Assembly (NCBI GenBank): GCA_943788935.1
Contig: CALSSE010000030.1
Coordinates: 1-38,062 of the forward strand
Reading direction: 5' to 3'
DNA from: an uncultured bacterium
GTDB lineage: Bacteria; Myxococcota_A; Bradymonadia; UBA7976; VGTA01
DNA: 38,062 nt
Shown: positions 1 through 8,900 of the stretch, one piece after another
Layout of the letters: the number at the start of each line of letters is the position of its first letter
Position numbering within the stretch: position 1 is the stretch's first letter
Notes under the pieces: model-generated
Databases searched by the model: none
What the model was told of the DNA's origin: nothing
Seen by the model: only the letters and a program-made list of their open reading frames with translations
Made by a program: the position numbers and the translations under genes

Positions 1-951
1 TAACGGAAGCGAAGTTTACGCTTGGCACCATCGAGCGGCTGACCTTCATCATCGAAGTAAATTCTTGGAGTGCTTACATTATCGAGGGCCCCATCTCCAT
101 CCCACCAGTAGCCATCACCCGCATTCATATCCCATTCATAGCGGGCGATCTTCGATTTAGGGTTGGGGTGGAAAGAGCCCTGATGGCTGAGTGTCACCCA
201 ACCTGAGTCGGGTCCAGCACACGCTTGGAGTACCTCCAAGGGGACTACTTCACCATCTGCGACAGGACGAGGCTTAAAGACTGTGGGGGTGAGCGTAAGA
301 GTCCCCATGGTGATCCCGAGGTTATGTCCCCCATAGGCGCAGGCGATAGTGCTCCCTCCTCCGCAGTCATCGATACGTCCAAACTGGCTGTAGTTTGAGG
401 TGTTACGCTCTTGTGAGCGTAGTACATAAATAGCGAATTGCCTCGCCCAGTCTTGTCCATTTATATTCGGCTCTTGTGGTCCTTCTTGGATTAAGCCGTT
501 GACTCGATCATACTCTTTGTAGGTAGTGCGGTAGCCCTTTTGGTGAGAATAGATGGCGTAGAGGTTCCCACAGGTCGCTCCACTGCCCCATTTATAGGCG
601 GTGTTGGTGTTGCCGCAGGTGTAGTTACCTGTGCTCCAAAATCGCCGATTGATGTGATATGAGCCCGATTCGGTCCCATTCCATTTATTGGCGGTGTAGT
701 TACGGGCTCGGGTGAGCGAATCTGCCATCTGTCCTCGAGAGTATCCGTTATGAGGGAATGGCGCTCCTCCTTGACCTGAGGTGAAGTTTTGGAAGCCAAG
801 CCAGCGTGCGATGACGAAGTATCCTCCGGTGAGGGTAAGGTTATTATTCGACCAACTGTAGTCAGTACGATAGGAGGAAGAACCGTAGCCATCTTGGTTA
901 CGGACGATGTTCCACCCTGACTTGTATTTGTGATTATTATTAACGAATACC
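1..951 (-). pseudogene. Frameshifted continuation of the PKD protein, cut by the window edge
   Basis: If one G is dropped from the G5 run at 950-954 (CCCCC on the plus strand), the upstream reading ...FRYGG becomes ...FRYGVFVNNNHKYK. The frame then stays open with no stop codon down to position 1, about 315 codons. The translation is protein-like: aromatic- and Asn-rich motifs such as GGYFVIARWLGF continue the toroid region, Cys pairs follow (YTCGNTNT, DDCGGGSTIACAYGG), and a further PKD-type acidic loop (YEWDMNAGDGYWWDGDG) lies near the edge. The gene is therefore one long ORF broken by a single-base indel. That indel could be a sequencing or assembly error, a real inactivating mutation, or a slippage site. 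The sequence alone cannot decide. The true C-terminus lies outside the window. Confidence 0.72.
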
Positions 952-3375
952 CCCGTAGCGGAAACCTGCCACCTCGGCGCTCTCCATACCGATATAGCCC
1001 CATTGAGCGGTGGAGGCGTCCATGTAGATGCAGTTAGTGCTGGTTGTACGATTATAATACCACCCTCCCATACCACAGCCTCCGGGGATCTGAAGGTATC
1101 CTAGATAATCGACTAGATCCTGTACGAAGCCCTCCCACAGCTGCCCCCGCAATGCGCCTGTCTGAATAGGAGTTCCTGCGAGAGAAGGGAGAACAGTGGA
1201 TAACGCGCCAGTATTAAGCCCATGGCTATAAGTGTAGTTTGACCCACCATTAACATAGGCACCTTGGCCGGCAACGCTCGAGGGGAGGCGGGCGCATTGT
1301 GTTCCGTTCAGATCACAATCGTTACTCTCGTCGGAACCGGTGACCCCGGATCGACCCCCGCTCTGACTCATAACATAGTTTACCATTCGGGAGACGGTCT
1401 CTGAGTACGGGTCGAGCCTCCAACGGATAAGATTCTCTTCTTCCCAACCATCAGGGATCGTATGACCTTGGGCGTCAAGGGAGTTCGGTGGATAAGCGGG
1501 GAGGCGGCCATTGATCGTGAAGGCCCAAATCGCCATCGCTGTCGATTGCTGAATGCGACTACCGCTCGCGTTGAGGTAGCCTTGTATTTGTGCTCCTCCT
1601 CCCGCTCTACCTCCAATTTTACGGTGCATGTACCAAAGCGCTTCTTGGATACCGACTTGGACCATCACGTCGAGTTGTTCTTTGAGCCATTGAGTCGGGT
1701 TACCCACTGGTGTCCAAGGATAAACATAGAGACGCATAACGTCATAATCGACGAATCCATTGCAATTGTTCGTGGCTTTGATCCCGATGAGGTGACGACC
1801 CTCGACGGCGTTACTAGGCACGGTGTAGGGGGCCCCTACATCATAAACTGAGCTGTTGCTAGGAGAGAGATTATTGAGGACGACGTCATTATCGCCTACC
1901 TCAAATTCACCATCTTCATCAGTGTCCCAAATTACCTGATAGCTGTCGCAGCTTACCGTGTTTCTTAGCATAGCTTTGAGGGTTATGGGCGCGCCTCGAT
2001 AGACCGGATAGGGAACACCGGGATCAGTAGGCGAGTAGCCGGCGATCATAATATTGGGGTCAGTCTCATTGGAATAGATCTCGGGTGGAACACCGGCATA
2101 GACTGTCATGGCTCCTTGCCCGGTAGCCCCGTCATCATCACGGACCTCTACGCGAGCGAAATATCGTCCAGCGCGATCATATACAGCTTGATAGGTGAGG
2201 CCCTCTCGCCAACCGGTATCCCATGTTCCATCACCGTTATAGTCCCAACGCGCTTCGTGGGTATCTGCGGTGCCTGGATCAGCGATCTCGTTGATCTCTA
2301 AGGTCGCAGGAACTTGGGTGTCTACTACAAATGGCCCTCCTGATAAGACGGAAGGAGGAGAGTTAGAGATAATCGCTTGAATCGTCTTGGAGGTCGATTG
2401 GTTTTGCTGATTAGTGGCGGTGACCAAGACATTATACACCCCGTTATCAGGGAAAGCGTGGTCAGAGCAGGCGAGATCACCTTGGGCTCTAGAGATAGTG
2501 CTCGTTGTCCCATCTCTCCAATTAAACGTATAGTCGAGAACTTGATTATTGTTATCGGTAGCGAGGGCACAGAATGTGACGCTCTGTCCCTCGTTACTGG
2601 TCACAGTATCCGCCTCTACGGACCCTCCTTGTGAGCGTATCGTCAAGGGGAGGGAGCGGTCGAGGGTTAAGGCGCTTCCATCAGCGAAGAAGTAGGCCCA
2701 CTCATTCATATCACCATCAAAGCGCCTTATGTTGACAGTGATCTCCCAATCTTCATCTACGGGTAATCTATCGATCGCGCCGCCATCAGTGTTATTTCCA
2801 TATCCCCAATCGCCAACCAAATATTGCAGTCGCCCTTGGCAGTTGTTGTTAGATATCGAAGTCTCTTGAGTTGAGAAGTTAAATTCGCTGCAGTTATCAT
2901 CGGCTTCGGCGATCCTAGCGCCCGTGGGAACTCCGGTAGCGGTGAGGTCGACATAGCCTGTGCCTTGTCGTTGGTTTTGTGGTTGCCCTATATCATCTAT
3001 ACCATGAGTAAAAAATAAGCCTAAATCATCAGTGCGAATATCTCGATAGAGGAACACGATAGACCGACCTCTAGACTCAAAGCCGGTGTGAGACGAGGCG
3101 CTGCGAAAGTCATAAAAGCTCTCAGCGGTCTCGGTACGCTCAACCGCTGGAGCCGATCTCTTAAAGCGACCCTCTTGTTCGATCTCAAATAGACGAGTTG
3201 ATCCCGCAAAAACCGGTGCAGCCTCGGCCGTTGATGAGCCTAATAGCTTAGAGTCTAAGACGGTGGGAGTACACATCAAGACGGTCGCGAGAGAGATAGT
3301 TAAGATGCTAAAATGAAACACTTTTGATCTTCTGAGACAACTGTCTACAGGTGATGAGTTGAGCTTTTGAAGCAT
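940..3375 (-). CDS. Secreted PKD-domain protein with squalene-cyclase-like region (N-terminal part, frameshifted)
   Basis: The 811-residue frame starts with a long signal peptide: a basic stretch, then a hydrophobic core around residues 20-37, then a likely cleavage site near STAEAA. It is therefore probably exported. Residues ~235-430 contain two PKD-like Ig folds (FNWRDG and ARWDYNGDGTWD acidic loops), and a third PKD-like segment follows at ~430-540. Residues ~550-811 carry motifs such as QQSTAMAIWAF, GGWYYN and DASTAQWGYIGME. These resemble the alpha/alpha-toroid repeats of prenyltransferase/squalene-oxidase folds, although no enzyme activity can be assigned. The frame stops at 940-942, but a protein of the same style continues in another frame to the window edge, so this is the front part of a larger gene. 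The start is an ATG at 3375, supported by the signal peptide. A structural or surface role is inferred. Confidence 0.75.
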   Translation of the reverse strand: MLQKLNSSPVDSCLRRSKVFHFSILTISLATVLMCTPTVLDSKLLGSSTAEAAPVFAGSTRLFEIEQEGRFKRSAPAVERTETAESFYDFRSASSHTGFESRGRSIVFLYRDIRTDDLGLFFTHGIDDIGQPQNQRQGTGYVDLTATGVPTGARIAEADDNCSEFNFSTQETSISNNNCQGRLQYLVGDWGYGNNTDGGAIDRLPVDEDWEITVNIRRFDGDMNEWAYFFADGSALTLDRSLPLTIRSQGGSVEADTVTSNEGQSVTFCALATDNNNQVLDYTFNWRDGTTSTISRAQGDLACSDHAFPDNGVYNVLVTATNQQNQSTSKTIQAIISNSPPSVLSGGPFVVDTQVPATLEINEIADPGTADTHEARWDYNGDGTWDTGWREGLTYQAVYDRAGRYFARVEVRDDDGATGQGAMTVYAGVPPEIYSNETDPNIMIAGYSPTDPGVPYPVYRGAPITLKAMLRNTVSCDSYQVIWDTDEDGEFEVGDNDVVLNNLSPSNSSVYDVGAPYTVPSNAVEGRHLIGIKATNNCNGFVDYDVMRLYVYPWTPVGNPTQWLKEQLDVMVQVGIQEALWYMHRKIGGRAGGGAQIQGYLNASGSRIQQSTAMAIWAFTINGRLPAYPPNSLDAQGHTIPDGWEEENLIRWRLDPYSETVSRMVNYVMSQSGGRSGVTGSDESNDCDLNGTQCARLPSSVAGQGAYVNGGSNYTYSHGLNTGALSTVLPSLAGTPIQTGALRGQLWEGFVQDLVDYLGYLQIPGGCGMGGWYYNRTTSTNCIYMDASTAQWGYIGMESAEVAGFRYGGIR

Positions 3376-3569
3376 GACTGATCTCTCTCTACACTAATAT
3401 TTTATAACACTGAGCCTTATACACTTTGATAGAAGTCACTAGTGTTGTCAAAACTATCAAGACAAGTTGTGTAATATCTCAGAGAGGTCTTGTATCGGTT
3501 TTTGAATCATATTAAATACTCAGCCTATCTAGCAATCTAGAAGTGACCGAGAAGAAAAGAGGACTTGTT

Positions 3570-4361
3570 ATGTCAGAGCTATTCGCGAGCGTAATGACAC
3601 TTGGTATGTTAGTGCTTCTTCAAGCAGTGTTGGGCTTTGATAATCTTTTATACATCTCTCTAGAATCAAAGAGAGCCCCCGCTGAAGAGCAGGGCCGAGT
3701 ACGTAAGTGGGGTATCGGTTTAGCGATCGGTCTCCGAATCGTCCTCTTATTTGTTCTCGTGAATCTGATCGGGATGCTCAAAGATCCCTTCCTCTCCATA
3801 CACACAGAGTGGTTTAAGGGGGAATTCACTCTTCACAGTATCATTGTCCTCGCGGGGGGAGCGTTTATCATCTACACCGCGCTTAAAGAGATCACTCATA
3901 TGATCGCTGTTGATGACTTTGAAGAGGGGGCACACTTGGAGGAGAGGAAGGCCTCTTCTAAAAATGTGATCGGTAAAATCGTGATCATGAACTTGGTCTT
4001 CTCTTTCGACTCTATCCTCAGCGCGATGGCCTTGACTGAATCAATGTGGATTATGTCGACGGCGATCGTGATCAGCGGAGTGATGATGATTTGGCTCTCA
4101 GATCAAGTGTCGACTTTTCTTCAGAAGAACAGGCTTTATGAGGTTTTAGGCTTATTTATACTCTTAATCGTCGGAGTGATGTTACTCACCGAGGGAGGAC
4201 ATTTAGGTCATTTAAGTTTCTTTGGTCATCACATTGAGCCGATGAGCAAGGCCACCTTCTATTTTGTGATTGTTACGCTTGTACTCATTGACATTGTGCA
4301 AGGGAGATATCAAAAGAAGATCCTCAGAGAGCGTCACCATAGCTCTGCTACTCAAAACTAA
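3570..4361 (+). CDS. TerC-family integral membrane protein
   Basis: The product is a polytopic inner-membrane protein of about 263 residues, the usual size for the TerC/Alx/YkoY family. Members of this family are implicated in metal (notably Mn2+) efflux and tellurite resistance. Family hallmarks are visible: the N-terminal LQAVLGFDNLLYISLE block and the internal repeat-like block NLVFSFDSILSAM, each with the conserved acidic residue in a membrane helix. Several hydrophobic segments follow, including EVLGLFILLIVGVMLL. I place the start at the ATG at 3570 because AAGAGGA lies at a good distance upstream; a GTG at 3543 would add nine charged residues. The gene is divergent from the PKD gene and 59 bp upstream of the HEAT gene. 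The substrate is not determinable here. Confidence 0.85.
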   Translation: MSELFASVMTLGMLVLLQAVLGFDNLLYISLESKRAPAEEQGRVRKWGIGLAIGLRIVLLFVLVNLIGMLKDPFLSIHTEWFKGEFTLHSIIVLAGGAFIIYTALKEITHMIAVDDFEEGAHLEERKASSKNVIGKIVIMNLVFSFDSILSAMALTESMWIMSTAIVISGVMMIWLSDQVSTFLQKNRLYEVLGLFILLIVGVMLLTEGGHLGHLSFFGHHIEPMSKATFYFVIVTLVLIDIVQGRYQKKILRERHHSSATQN

Positions 4362-4420
4362 TCAGTTTCACTCTAGTTGATATGTTTCATTCTCGTTGAT
4401 ATTAAGGACAGGGAATCAAT

Positions 4421-5167
4421 ATGGGTCTCTTCGATCTCTTCTCTAGCAGCCCCGAAAAAAAGATCGACAAGGCGAAGCAGGTGATGCTCAATGAGCACCA
4501 TCAGCATCAAGTTCGTCAACAAGCGATCTATGACCTCGCCCAGTTCGATAATGAGCTGTCCTGTCGAGCGCTCATTGAGCGACTGACAGTCAATTTCCGC
4601 GACACCATTAAGAATGAACAAGAGCGTGGGTGGGTGAGGAGCGTCTTAACAGAGCAGTATCAAGATCGGGCGATTGAGTTGCTTAAGGAGTCACTTCAGG
4701 GAGCAGCTCAGTCTAACTATAGCGTCTCAGGTGTGATTCAGGTTCTCCGTGACCTCATGGAGGAAACGCCACTCACTGAGCTACTCGTACAGAATCTCAG
4801 CGCGCTCTCTCCCAAAGATCACCGAAGCGTAGAGCTTCGTCAGCAGTTGATTGACGCGCTAGATGAACAACCGGGAGAGATCGTCAGCGCTCTCACTCCA
4901 TTCACGATAGATCACAGCGATGATATTCGTATCAAGGTGATCAATCTGATCGAGGAGCGGCTCAGAGGAGAAGAGGGTGATCACACTGAGGTGATTAAAG
5001 CCTTGATCTCTGCGATGACTGACCCATTCGCGAGCGGCCGAACGGCGCGGGCCTCCGCGCAAGCCTTGATTAGAATGAGCGCTAACCTTGACGCCTTCTT
5101 AGAGGACCTCGAAGATCAAGTCCCAGAAGACTATCAGCTCATTGGTGGGTACCTGAGAGAGCGTTGA
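4421..5167 (+). CDS. HEAT-repeat-like cytoplasmic protein
   Basis: This 248-residue protein is all-alpha with no signal peptide or membrane helix. Helix pairs of HEAT/ARM type recur, for example HQVRQQAIYDLAQFDNELSCRALIE near residue 30, SVELRQQLIDAL and DIRIKVINLIEERL in the middle, and ARASAQALIRMS near the end. The N-terminal MGLFDLFSSSPEKKIDKAK is a common lead-in for such scaffolds. A good ribosome-binding site (AAGGACAGGG) precedes the ATG. It sits just behind the TerC gene and may be co-transcribed with it. Its last 34 bases overlap the 3' end of the convergent DTW-domain gene. The partner or substrate is unknown. Confidence 0.72.
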   Translation: MGLFDLFSSSPEKKIDKAKQVMLNEHHQHQVRQQAIYDLAQFDNELSCRALIERLTVNFRDTIKNEQERGWVRSVLTEQYQDRAIELLKESLQGAAQSNYSVSGVIQVLRDLMEETPLTELLVQNLSALSPKDHRSVELRQQLIDALDEQPGEIVSALTPFTIDHSDDIRIKVINLIEERLRGEEGDHTEVIKALISAMTDPFASGRTARASAQALIRMSANLDAFLEDLEDQVPEDYQLIGGYLRER

Positions 5168-5988
5168 GCTAATAGAGAGGCGATCCATCGCTGATAGGAT
5201 TTCCACAGGCTTAGGTACTCTGTTTGACGCACTCGATCTCTGGCCGTTAGTGTGGTAAATTCATCGTTATGTAGAGTATCTAAGCGATAGAGGGTGAAGA
5301 GGGTGGCTTCAAAAGTACTGATCTCTGTTTCACGTCTCTTTCCGCTCCTTAAAGACGAATAAGGGAGAGTCGAAGATGATATCGCGGTGAGCTCTTCTCG
5401 TTCTCTGGTCAATGTAGAGAAGAGATGACGAGCGTCATTGATCTCTGAGCTGCTCATTGAAAATCGAGGCAACGTAGTGAACTCTGGAACAAGAGAGAGG
5501 AGACGCTGACTATGACCCCAAGTCATATCTAAGACGATGAGTCGTTGGCCTGCTCTAGATATATCCGAAGAATGAGCAGCCAAAGAACCAGCCAAAGAAC
5601 CAGCCAAAGGACCAGTGAAAAGGTCTGATGCCTTTTTTTGTAGGGGAGGGGCAAAGAGCTCAACTTGAGGATAGAGGAGGGTCACTCCTACATGATCCCT
5701 TTGAGTTGTCCAAATCTGATTTAGCGTGTTTTTCAGATGTTCAAACTTAAGGGGGCAGGGTTGATGATGAGAAGGGAGCTCTACATAGACGCTCTCGACT
5801 CTCTCTAGGCCAATACGTAAGAGGGCGCCGCTGTTCTTGGGATGATCTCGCTCTCGAGCAGTTTGCACCAAGACAACCGAGCAGGCAGAGGAGAGCTTAG
5901 ATGGGGGAGTGAATACGCATAGACAGCGTTTTACCATTCGCTCACATCGAGGACATCTAGACTTAGAAGATGAAGGGGTAGAGCTCAC
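5134..5988 (-). CDS. DTW-domain tRNA-uridine aminocarboxypropyltransferase (TapT-like)
   Basis: The 284-residue protein begins with a zinc-ribbon-like Cys cluster (CPRCERMVKRCLC, residues ~12-24). This is followed by the VLVQTARERDHPKNSG block and the family-defining D-x-T-W motif as LDMTWGHSQRL near residue 155. DTW proteins such as E. coli TapT (YfiP) transfer an aminocarboxypropyl group from S-adenosylmethionine to a tRNA uridine, giving acp3U. The start is a GTG immediately after the TAA of the upstream STAND gene, with no spacing, so translation is probably coupled. A short degenerate 12-bp repeat near 5580-5610 encodes a GSLAGSLA linker within the fold. Its 3' end overlaps the HEAT gene tail-to-tail. 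The family assignment is firm; the tRNA and position modified are inferred. Confidence 0.82.
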   Translation of the reverse strand: MSSTPSSSKSRCPRCERMVKRCLCVFTPPSKLSSACSVVLVQTARERDHPKNSGALLRIGLERVESVYVELPSHHQPCPLKFEHLKNTLNQIWTTQRDHVGVTLLYPQVELFAPPLQKKASDLFTGPLAGSLAGSLAAHSSDISRAGQRLIVLDMTWGHSQRLLSLVPEFTTLPRFSMSSSEINDARHLFSTLTREREELTAISSSTLPYSSLRSGKRRETEISTFEATLFTLYRLDTLHNDEFTTLTARDRVRQTEYLSLWKSYQRWIASLLAQRSLRYPPMS

Positions 5989-8900
5989 TTATTGATAGCC
6001 ATCACCGTCATGATTAAGATGTTGCATAGATGGGGCTCTTAATGCGCTCTGCAAGCCTTGACCTCCTGCGCTACCGATGGGGGTAAGCCCCTCAAAAGAG
6101 CGCTCCCGCATGAAATTAGGATCAGAGCGTTGTCCATCGAGCGCTTGTTCTTCTTGATGACCATAATACTCTTGGAGTAATTCAGGTGTTGCAGGGATAC
6201 CCGTGAGTCGTTGCTGGTCTAGGCGGAGAGCGTTGATCCGACTAAAGGCGATCTGTCTCCCTCGATGATGGAGCGGTATTGGAGCTTCATCGATAAGCTC
6301 TTCGTAAAGAGAGAGCGCGAAGTGATAGTGCTCGAGTCCCTCTTCATAGCGCTTACCATCTCGATAGACATCACCCGCTTTAATGTTAAGAACCGCCTGC
6401 TCATGACGCCGATTACCGGTCGCCATCTCTTCGATGAGCTCTTGATTGATCTCCATCGCTGCGTGATAAGAAGCGAGCCCTGACTCATATTGGTGAAAGG
6501 CATGATACATCTCACCGATTCTGCTCAAAGTGAGATACAGTTCACGTCGATGCAGAGGAATAGGGTCTAGCTCGACAAGCTCCCTTTGAAGCTCTAGCGC
6601 TTTTTGGAAGCTCTCGATGGCCTGATTGGCCCGGCTCATCTCTTGATGAATGTCCCCGACCTTTAAGTAGAGAATACTCAGGTCACGCTGGTGATCGAGA
6701 TATGGTTCTTCTTGGAGGATCTCTTCATTGAGGGTGAGCGCTCTTTGGAAGCAATCGAGGGCTGATTCTACTCGGCGAAAGTGGGTGTGTAGGTCACCGA
6801 GGTGACCGAGAGTGAGGCTCAGCTCTTTACGGTGAAGCACAGTCGGTACTTCGATGATCAAATTTTGATAGGTATGTTGCGCTCGCTCAAATAGATGAGC
6901 TGACTCCTCAAGCTGCCCGAAGACTTTATAGATCTCGGCGATACGAGTGAGCGTAAACACCCAGTTACGTCGGTGTTGAATATTAGGATGTTGCTCCATG
7001 AGAGCTCGAGAGACCTCTAATGACTGCTGAAAAGCATCTAAGGCTTTGTCATAGTGATCGAGCGCTTGATGGATATCACCGACTTTTACCAAAGCTGCGC
7101 TCAGATCCTTACGGTAGTCAGGGCTTGGGTCATGTTTAACGGTGATACGATGAAGGTCGAGGACCTTCTCAAAATAGGAGAGGGCCTCCTCCAACTCTCC
7201 AAGGTCACCGTGTAGCTCACCAACCTGATTGTATGTGTCAGAGATCTCATCTTTACATTCAAAACGATCCTCATCCTTTTGCAAAGTGTCAAAGATACTC
7301 ATGGACCGTTTGAAGATCTTAAAGGCGTGTTCGAAGTCCTCATGAACTCGATACAAGCTCCCGAGGTAATTTAAAGTCATACAGAGCATTCGAAGTCGTT
7401 CAACAGAGGGGTCAGCTTTGACGATGTCCTCTTCCATATGAATACTCTCTCGGAAGCAACCGACAGCATAGTCAAATTCTTCTAAGTGCTGAAAGATCGC
7501 TCCCTCTCGTTGTAAACTCTGGCTCACCATCTCTCTTACTCTATTAGAGGTTTTACTCTTGAGAGCTCTCTTGCCAACGCTGACAGCGGTTTGGAAATCC
7601 TCTAAGGCACTCTCATAATCTTCGAGTTCTTGATGTAAGATCCCTAAACGATTCAGTGATTCTATGAAGGAGAGCATATGATTGAGGTTAGGGAGCTCAT
7701 TCGCTAGCGTCTCGTCGATGAGTGTTGTGTATTTGAAACACACTAGCGCTTGATCCATATCACCGACCTCTTGGTGGAGAAGTCCGATCTTACCGAGGCT
7801 TTCACTGAGTTGTTTGAGGTGACGTACACTAGGCTCATCTTTGGCGAGCTTTTGCTCGCTCTCGAGGGCTTTCTCTAAGTTTTGAATCGCGTCAGGGATT
7901 CGGCCTGAGAGTTGGTCGATCGTTCCTCGAACCCTCATAAACTGGCTCAAAAACTTACGATAAGTAGGCTCATCAGGTTCGGCTTTGATCAGCGATTGGA
8001 TCACTCGGTCTGTGTGAGTCGCCATCAGGGCTGCTGACTCATGAACCCCCGCTTCGGTGAGCTGTCTGAGGGCATCAGCGACCGGCTCAAGAAGCGCGGA
8101 TTCTAAACCGCTCTGCAAAGAGTGGTCGCTCCAGACCTCCATAAAGCGCTTAATCGTCTTTCTACCCTGCTCTGTGCCTTGGTTTTTTATACCTAGCCGT
8201 CTAAAAATATTGACCAATATATGATTTCTTACCTGTCGATGAGGCACCTCGATAAGGGGTAATAATGGACCCTCTTCACCTTGATTGACGAGCTCAATGG
8301 CGATTAAGGTGACCGCGTCTAAGAGTGAACCTAACTCAGTCCCCATGGGGTCGATGACTTGGGTCGCCCAGTATCGCATATCGTCCCCATTTGGTAAGGG
8401 GCGTGGAGCGATTTGGTTCTTCAGATGGAGATAGATCAAATGCTCATAAAGACCGGGTATAGCAAAGGTGTATCCTATGAGGGAGACTCCTTCTCCCTCT
8501 TCGTTGGGTCTAAATATTGGGTCTAGACAGCCAGTGTTATTCGCTAGTTTATCAAGGGGAATAGGGCGACCACCATCGGTCGCCTCAGGCTCAATCATGG
8601 TGCTATGAGCTTCATACATTAAGCTGGCGATCTTGTGCACCCAGTTGACGGCATTAGGGAAGTGTCGACCTAGACCTCTGATGTAGGCATCATAAATAGC
8701 GGGTTGATTGAGCTTCGTTGGGGCGTGCTCTCTCCCTTTAAAGACATCATGATAGAGATTGAGCAACTGAGGTGTTCTCAAGAGTTCATCGAGAGGACTC
8801 TGTAATCGCTCAAAGCTCATTGTACAGGCTCGAGCCGGTCGATGTCGCTGCCTCACTTGATAAGCGTTTTTGAGTTCTTCGGGACGCAAAGGACGAATGA

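Noticed and set aside
3445..3477. TTGTCA ... TAATAT as a promoter for the TerC gene
   Set aside because: The spacing of 21 bases is too long and the better-spaced hexamer is a poor match, so the promoter could not be supported.
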